DNA of 64,000 nt from assembly GCA_913776825.1 (NCBI GenBank), contig CAJYPV010000032.1, positions 124,001 through 188,000 of the forward strand, in the 5' to 3' direction. The DNA is from Burkholderiaceae bacterium (GTDB lineage: Bacteria; Pseudomonadota; Gammaproteobacteria; Burkholderiales; Burkholderiaceae_C). The position numbers and the translations under genes are program-made. Within the stretch, counting starts at the first letter, position 1. Every line of letters starts with the position of its first letter. Shown one piece after another: positions 60,232-64,000 of the stretch. The notes below the pieces were generated by a model that did no database searches, had not been told where the DNA came from, and was given only the letters and a program-made list of their open reading frames with translations.

Positions 60232-61452
60232 TCAGCCGCGGGCCAGGGTCTTGTCCAGATCCTTGAGGCTGAACTTGTTGTCGCCGCGCTGGTCGCCCTT
60301 GCCTTCGGAGATCTTCTGGGCGTTGTCCGCCGCGAAACTCAGGGCCTTGTCCTGCAGGAACTTCTGGCAGGCCTGCATCAGCTGGAAGCTGGGCTGGTTG
60401 CCGTCCGGCATGGCCTTGCCATTGGCGACATCCTTGACGGTGTCCAGGTCGAAGGTCTTGCCGTCCTTGGACAGCGCGTTGAAGTTCTCGCGCAGCGTCG
60501 AGATCGTGTCGCGCTGACCCGCATCCAGCCCCTTCTTCTGCAGCGAGGCCGACAGGTCGCCGATGCCGACCGTGCCGTCCGGGCTGCCGCGGAAGATGCC
60601 CTTGCCGGCGTTGTCCGCATCGGCGGTGTCCAGCTTGCGCATCGCGCTCTTGCCTTCATCGCTCTTGAGGAACTTGCAGGCGGCCTGGAACTCCGGCGTG
60701 AAGTCTTCCGGCTTCATGCCCTTCGGACGGATGCCGTTGGCAGCGTCTTCCATGTCCTTGCCGGTCAGCTTGGTCATGCCCGAGCCGAGCATGCCCTTGG
60801 CCAGCGCGGCTTCGGCACGGTCCGCATTCATCGGACCGCCCGCGCCACCCAGCAGACCCTGGTTGCCCAGGGCGTTGAGCGTGCCGGCCAGCGCGCCCGC
60901 CGCGCCCAGTGCGCCGCCCAGGCCTTCGATGGCCGAGCCCAGCGCATTCATCATCTGGCCGCCCGCGCCTTGCATCGCGGCCTGACCCAGACCGCCAAGC
61001 GCCTGGTTCAGGCCATTCAGACCTTGCGTCAGACCGCCGAGGCTTTGGCCCAGGCCACCGGCCAGGTTTTGCGCCAGGCCCTGGCCCAGGTTCTGGCCGA
61101 GGCCTTGCGTCAGGCCGCCGAGGGCCTGATTCAGGCCTTGGGTCAGACCTTCGAGCGCATGGCCGAGGCCGCCCAGGCCCTGGCCCAGACCGCCGAGCGC
61201 CTGGTTCAGGCCGGCCAGCGGCGCGTTCAGCGCCTGATTCAGGCCGCCGAGCGCCTGGTTGACGCCTTGACCAGCGGCGCTGAGCGCGCTGGTCAGAGGA
61301 TTCTTGAGGAGGTTGTCCAGCGGCTGCAGCAGCTGCTGGAGACCTTGCAGGCCTTGTTGAATGCCTTGCAGTGCCTGCTGAATGCCGCCGAGGGGGCTGT
61401 TCTCAACCCCCCGCAGCGCGATTTGCAGCGGCATTTGAATCATCATGCTCAT
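60232..61452 (-). CDS. Harpin-like secreted T3SS protein with HrpF/NolX-like C-terminal repeats
   Basis: A 406-residue protein. Residues 17-200 are an extended Gly/Leu/Gln/Asn repeat region built of units such as LGGLNQAL and GLTQGLG, like harpins. The C-terminal 190 residues hold two related modules (ACKFLKSDEGKSAMRKLD with DGTVGIGDLSASL, and ACQKFLQDKALSF with DNKFSLKDLDKTL). They recall the repeats of HrpF/NolX-type translocators. Two cysteines are present, unlike classical harpins, which lack them. It is probably secreted through the T3SS, with a role at the host wall or membrane inferred. It is located between the pilin-like genes and hrpB1. Confidence 0.72.
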   Translation of the reverse strand: MSMMIQMPLQIALRGVENSPLGGIQQALQGIQQGLQGLQQLLQPLDNLLKNPLTSALSAAGQGVNQALGGLNQALNAPLAGLNQALGGLGQGLGGLGHALEGLTQGLNQALGGLTQGLGQNLGQGLAQNLAGGLGQSLGGLTQGLNGLNQALGGLGQAAMQGAGGQMMNALGSAIEGLGGALGAAGALAGTLNALGNQGLLGGAGGPMNADRAEAALAKGMLGSGMTKLTGKDMEDAANGIRPKGMKPEDFTPEFQAACKFLKSDEGKSAMRKLDTADADNAGKGIFRGSPDGTVGIGDLSASLQKKGLDAGQRDTISTLRENFNALSKDGKTFDLDTVKDVANGKAMPDGNQPSFQLMQACQKFLQDKALSFAADNAQKISEGKGDQRGDNKFSLKDLDKTLARG

Positions 61453-61515
61453 GTTCGATGCTCCGACAAAGATTGATCCGGTGAGGCGATGACGCGGCGT
61501 GGAGGAAGTCCCCGG

Positions 61516-61731
61516 TCACACCAGGCCCTTGACGCTGTCGCCGCTCGCCTTGAACTTCTTGCCGAGGGCTTCCGACATGGCCGATTCCTGACTCATGCGA
61601 CCCATGGCCAGGTTGTTCGCGATCGTCTGCTTGCTTTGCGCCGCCAACTGATCCATCAAGGCTTGCGCCGTGGCGGATGCGCCTGCGGACTCAGCGCCGC
61701 CGAGCGCCGCGCCTGAACTTGAGGTCGACAT
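61516..61731 (-). CDS. T3SS pilin/needle-like protein, copy 2
   Basis: A 71-residue protein without Cys or Trp, mostly helical. The C-terminal 19 residues (SEALGKKFKASGDSVKGLV) are identical to copy 1 at 61821-62027, and the N-terminal SAGASAT is shared. Size, composition and position behind an HrpD6-like gene fit SctF/HrpY/HrpE pilin subunits, though I cannot match a named family with certainty. GGGAG lies before the start. A strong terminator upstream (61774-61807) separates it from copy 1. Confidence 0.68.
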   Translation of the reverse strand: MSTSSSGAALGGAESAGASATAQALMDQLAAQSKQTIANNLAMGRMSQESAMSEALGKKFKASGDSVKGLV

Positions 61732-61773
61732 GGAGTTCTCCCTGCACGACGCGGTGTGCCCACCTGCGCCGCG

Positions 61774-61807
61774 AAAAACACGCCAGTCCCGCAGGGACCG
61801 GCGTGTT
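61774..61807 (-). terminator. Rho-independent terminator between the two pilin-like genes
   Basis: On the minus strand, AACACGCC-n-GTCCC-type arms form a 14-bp stem with one mismatch around a TGC loop and run directly into a T tract (five A on the plus strand at 61774-61778). It lies 14 bases after the stop of pilin-like copy 1 and 43 bases before copy 2. Confidence 0.88.
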
Positions 61808-61820
61808 GAGCGCTACGACG

Positions 61821-62027
61821 TCAGACGAGGCCTTTGACGCTGTCGCCGGAGGCCTTGAACTTCTTGCCCAGGGCTTCCGACATGGAGGCCTCTTGGCTCA
61901 TGCGGCCCATTTGCAGGTTGTTCTTCATTTGCTGAACGTTCTGCGCTTCCATCTGATTCATCATTTGGTCCATGGTCGCCGAAGCGCCAGCAGATTGCGC
62001 ACCACCGATTGCTGCTCCACCAGACAT
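61821..62027 (-). CDS. T3SS pilin/needle-like protein, copy 1
   Basis: A 68-residue protein, Met/Gln/Asn-rich in the middle (MDQMMNQMEAQNVQQMKNNL), with the same C-terminus as copy 2. GGAGAGAGTC precedes the ATG, a very good ribosome site, as expected for an abundant subunit. It is the last gene before the terminator at 61774-61807. A pilin role is inferred from size, duplication, strong translation signals and the sctD-HrpD6 context. Confidence 0.7.
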   Translation of the reverse strand: MSGGAAIGGAQSAGASATMDQMMNQMEAQNVQQMKNNLQMGRMSQEASMSEALGKKFKASGDSVKGLV

Positions 62028-62239
62028 GACTCTCTCCTAGTTGAAATGGAAGTTGACTTCCGGAATGTGGGCGCCGTGAGGCACCCGAAAAAGATGAAAC
62101 GAACCATTCGTTCCACCGAACAGGTCGCGCCCATCGATCCGTGGATCGGTCCCGGCAGGGATGGGTCGCGGGTTGCGGACATCGAGCGATCGTGGAATCG
62201 CCCGATCTCCGCGCATTCATCGGCCCTCGGGCCGTGGTC

Positions 62240-62644
62240 TCACTGCAGGGTCGCTGCGTACGCCAGCACGCCGTTGGCGGCCTGACGCACGTTCTGATCC
62301 GCGCTGGTGGCGAGGATCTCGTCCAGGATCTCCTTCCAGCGGGCATCACGCGCCAGCAGGAAGGCCGTGGCCAGCGCCACCTTGGCCCCTTCATCGTCCG
62401 GATGCGCCTCCACATGCTGGCCGAGCGTGGCGGAGGCGTACTCCGCATCGCCGCCGATGCCGTGGGCGATGGCGCGGCAGACCCGGAACGGCGTCGGGTC
62501 GTCGAGGGTGAGCTCGACGGCGGCGCTGACGGTGTCGGCGTCATCACGGACCCGGTACACCGCACCCAGCAGACCCACCGCCATCAGGTTGCGGTAGACC
62601 AGCGGGTAGCCGGCCGCGTCGGGGGTCAGGGCAGTGGCGGTCAT
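62240..62644 (-). CDS. TPR-like T3SS chaperone candidate (YscG/HrpB1-like)
   Basis: A 134-residue helical protein with repeated two-helix units (FRVCRAIAHGIGGDAEYASATLGQHVEAHPDDEGAKVALATAFL) like TPR-type needle chaperones (YscG/PscG) or HrpB1. In Yersinia the needle subunit is held by YscE and YscG; here an HrpD6/YscE-like gene precedes and a pilin-like gene follows, which supports that role. AAGGAGCCCCCG precedes ATG 62644. A 212-base gap to the next gene contains a short inverted repeat (ACGAA-n3-TTCGT at 62099-62111). Confidence 0.65.
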   Translation of the reverse strand: MTATALTPDAAGYPLVYRNLMAVGLLGAVYRVRDDADTVSAAVELTLDDPTPFRVCRAIAHGIGGDAEYASATLGQHVEAHPDDEGAKVALATAFLLARDARWKEILDEILATSADQNVRQAANGVLAYAATLQ

Positions 62645-62728
62645 CGGGGGCTCCTTGTGATGTTCTTGGAAAGGGACGACGTGGGTCGGTCGATCGGACC
62701 TGAGATCGCTCGGTCCGACGCGCGGCGA

Positions 62729-62992
62729 TCAGGCCGGCAGCGAGGCGGTGTGGATGGACTCCCACACATGGCGCACGATGCGCTGCGAGGCACGGAAGCC
62801 TTCGATCAGCTGCGAGGTGAGCTGACGCTCGGCGTCCGGCAGCGCGGTCTGCAGATGGCTTTCGCTGGTCTGCGCCACGGTGTCGAAGTAGCTCAGCATC
62901 GCGCGTGTGCGTTCGCCGCTCAGGTCGTCGGTCAGGGTCTTCTCGATGTGCGCGAGGTCCGCGAACACGGTCTGCTCGAGGGGGTTGTCCAT
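62729..62992 (-). CDS. HrpD6/YscE-like small T3SS protein
   Basis: An 87-residue all-helical protein (QTVFADLAHIEKTLTDDLSGERTRAML, then helices ending VRHVWESIHTASLPA). It lies directly downstream of sctD, overlapping its stop by one base, the position of hrpD6 in Xanthomonas and hrpX in Ralstonia. Size and helical pattern also match YscE-type needle co-chaperones. The assignment relies on context. Confidence 0.65.
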   Translation of the reverse strand: MDNPLEQTVFADLAHIEKTLTDDLSGERTRAMLSYFDTVAQTSESHLQTALPDAERQLTSQLIEGFRASQRIVRHVWESIHTASLPA

Positions 62993-64000
62993 CAGGGTTC
63001 TCCGAGAGGTGTGGGGTTGACGACAGGGTTGACGGCTGCGGGCGCCGCATCGGTGTCGGACGTGGCGTCCTCCACCGGCGTCCGCAGCGAGAGATGCTTG
63101 ATGCCATCGGCGGTCTGCACGTACTGCAGGCCGTCGTCATGCAGCATCGCGCCGACACGGGCCCGCGAGGTCGGCAGCATTTCGGTGGCCAGCACCTCGA
63201 TGCGGGCGACCAGCGGGCCGATGTCGGTGGCCACGCGGCGGGCTTCGCTGCGCAACTGGTCGGGATCGGGCGTCTGGCCTTCGACCGCGAACACGCCCTG
63301 GCCGCGATAGCTCACCCGCAGGCCGGGCTGATTCAGCGCATCGCCGATCTGGCGCATCAGGTCGCTGGCGGCGGCATAGCGATGCAGCACCAGGTCTTCG
63401 CCGAACGGCTGCAAGGCGGTGCGCACCCGGGCGATGGCGGCGCTGTCGGGCAGCAGGCCCTCCACCACGACGCGGCGATCGATCTCGCGCACCGTCAGGC
63501 CCAGCACGCCGGCCGATGACAGCGCGCGCTGCACCCGCTCCAGCGGCCGGATCGGCGCGGTGGCGGTGGCCGATGCGACGGTCTGGGTGGAGACCACGAT
63601 CCCGAGCCCCGCCGTCAGCGCGGCGACACACACCACCGCGCCGACCTTCATGCCGGTCGAGCGCTTGCGCGGCGCGGCGGCGGGCTGGGCGGGCGCCATC
63701 AGCGTCTGCATCAGGGTCAGGTCGCTCGGCCAGGTGGCGCCATCGGGACCGGCGCACAGGACGATGTCTCCGAAGCGCTTCGGCTGGAAGTCGACCAGCC
63801 GGCCCAGGGGGCTGGCGGGCTGACCATCCGGTCCGCTGACATGAAGCGCGAGAGACACGTCGTTTCCTTCCTGGTCGGCCATCGGGTCGACCGCTTCGTC
63901 GAACATCAGGATCAGCGCGGGCTGGTCCCAATCGCTGATCTGCAGGTCGGCGTCGTCATCGGGGCCGATGCGGTAGTGCCGACGGGTCAACAGTAATTGC
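62992..64000 (-). CDS. sctD: T3SS inner-membrane ring protein SctD (HrpD5-like), 5' end outside window
   Basis: At least 336 residues are visible; the frame is open to the window edge and the first residues are missing. It begins inside an FHA-like cytoplasmic domain (HYRIGPDDDADLQISD). One membrane helix lies about 110-135 residues in (MKVGAVVCVAALTAGLGIVV). A periplasmic part with BON-like ring-building modules follows (VREIDRRVVVEGLLPDSAAI, DALNQPGLRVSYRGQGVFAVEG). It forms the outer of the two inner-membrane rings, around SctJ. The TTG at 63990 is an unlikely start because the FHA domain would lack its first strands. Confidence 0.88.
   Translation of the reverse strand, partial: QLLLTRRHYRIGPDDDADLQISDWDQPALILMFDEAVDPMADQEGNDVSLALHVSGPDGQPASPLGRLVDFQPKRFGDIVLCAGPDGATWPSDLTLMQTLMAPAQPAAAPRKRSTGMKVGAVVCVAALTAGLGIVVSTQTVASATATAPIRPLERVQRALSSAGVLGLTVREIDRRVVVEGLLPDSAAIARVRTALQPFGEDLVLHRYAAASDLMRQIGDALNQPGLRVSYRGQGVFAVEGQTPDPDQLRSEARRVATDIGPLVARIEVLATEMLPTSRARVGAMLHDDGLQYVQTADGIKHLSLRTPVEDATSDTDAAPAAVNPVVNPTPLGEP

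Noticed and set aside
60970..61476. Plus-strand open frame of 168 codons opposite the harpin-like gene
   Set aside because: Its Gln/Ala/Leu repeat product is the antisense reading of the Gly/Leu/Gln repeats. There is no ribosome site or independent signal.
62086..62120. Several CGAA motifs upstream of pilin copy 1 considered as a minus-strand hrpII/PIP box
   Set aside because: Spacings between CGAA motifs are 10, 13 and 27 bases, none equal to the required 16. No GCGAA-N15-GCGAA was found there.

Overview
The window is GC-rich, densely coded bacterial DNA. The gene set points to a betaproteobacterium of the order Burkholderiales, probably a Roseateles/Mitsuaria/Ralstonia-like plant- or soil-associated lineage: a Burkholderiales-type DUF4148 protein, TrpS with an extra C-terminal domain, and a Hrp2-type type III secretion system (T3SS) with HrpB1/B2/B4/B5/B7, HpaA, HpaP and an HrpB-like AraC activator. 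The genus cannot be fixed from the sequence alone.

Region 1 (1-33991) is mostly chromosomal housekeeping and transport. It holds a truncated periplasmic-binding-like gene, a divergent MurA paralogue, the tRNA hydroxylase TrhO, a three-domain cysteine desulfurase/metallo-beta-lactamase/rhodanese fusion, phosphatidylserine decarboxylase, TrpS and an acyl-CoA synthetase. MHS and SulP transporters, a degenerate HD-GYP protein, an OYE/SDR/LysR group, a MerR-controlled heavy-metal P-type ATPase, a POT peptide transporter, a tripartite RND efflux operon with a structured leader, a chemoreceptor and GTP cyclohydrolase II follow. A HipA/YjjJ-like kinase at 34033-35418 lies between this region and the T3SS block.

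Region 2 (35659-46032) is the left T3SS arm. A minus-strand HrpB/HrpX-like activator and a small membrane protein lie divergent from a plus-strand operon: GNAT acetyltransferase, sctU, sctV, hpaP/sctP, sctQ, sctR, sctS, hpaA-like and a CesT/HpaB-like chaperone. A perfect PIP box (TTCGC-N15-TTCGC) sits just before the acetyltransferase gene, so the AraC protein next door probably drives this operon.

Region 3 (46033-54327) is an accessory insert of about 8 kb between the T3SS arms. It carries small orphan genes separated by a dispersed hairpin repeat, a parvulin-like protein, a LysR/azoreductase pair, an L,D-transpeptidase-like protein overlapping an SH3 lipoprotein gene, and a truncated DUF1016 gene. 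Region 4 (54328-64000, minus strand) is the right T3SS arm: sctD (runs off the edge), an HrpD6/YscE-like gene, a TPR-like putative chaperone, two tandem pilin/needle-like genes with a terminator between them, a harpin/HrpF-like secreted protein, then hrpB1, sctI, sctJ, sctK, sctL, sctN, sctO and sctT in canonical Hrp2 order. The secretin gene sctC is not in the window. No tRNA, rRNA, CRISPR array or intact transposase was recognised.
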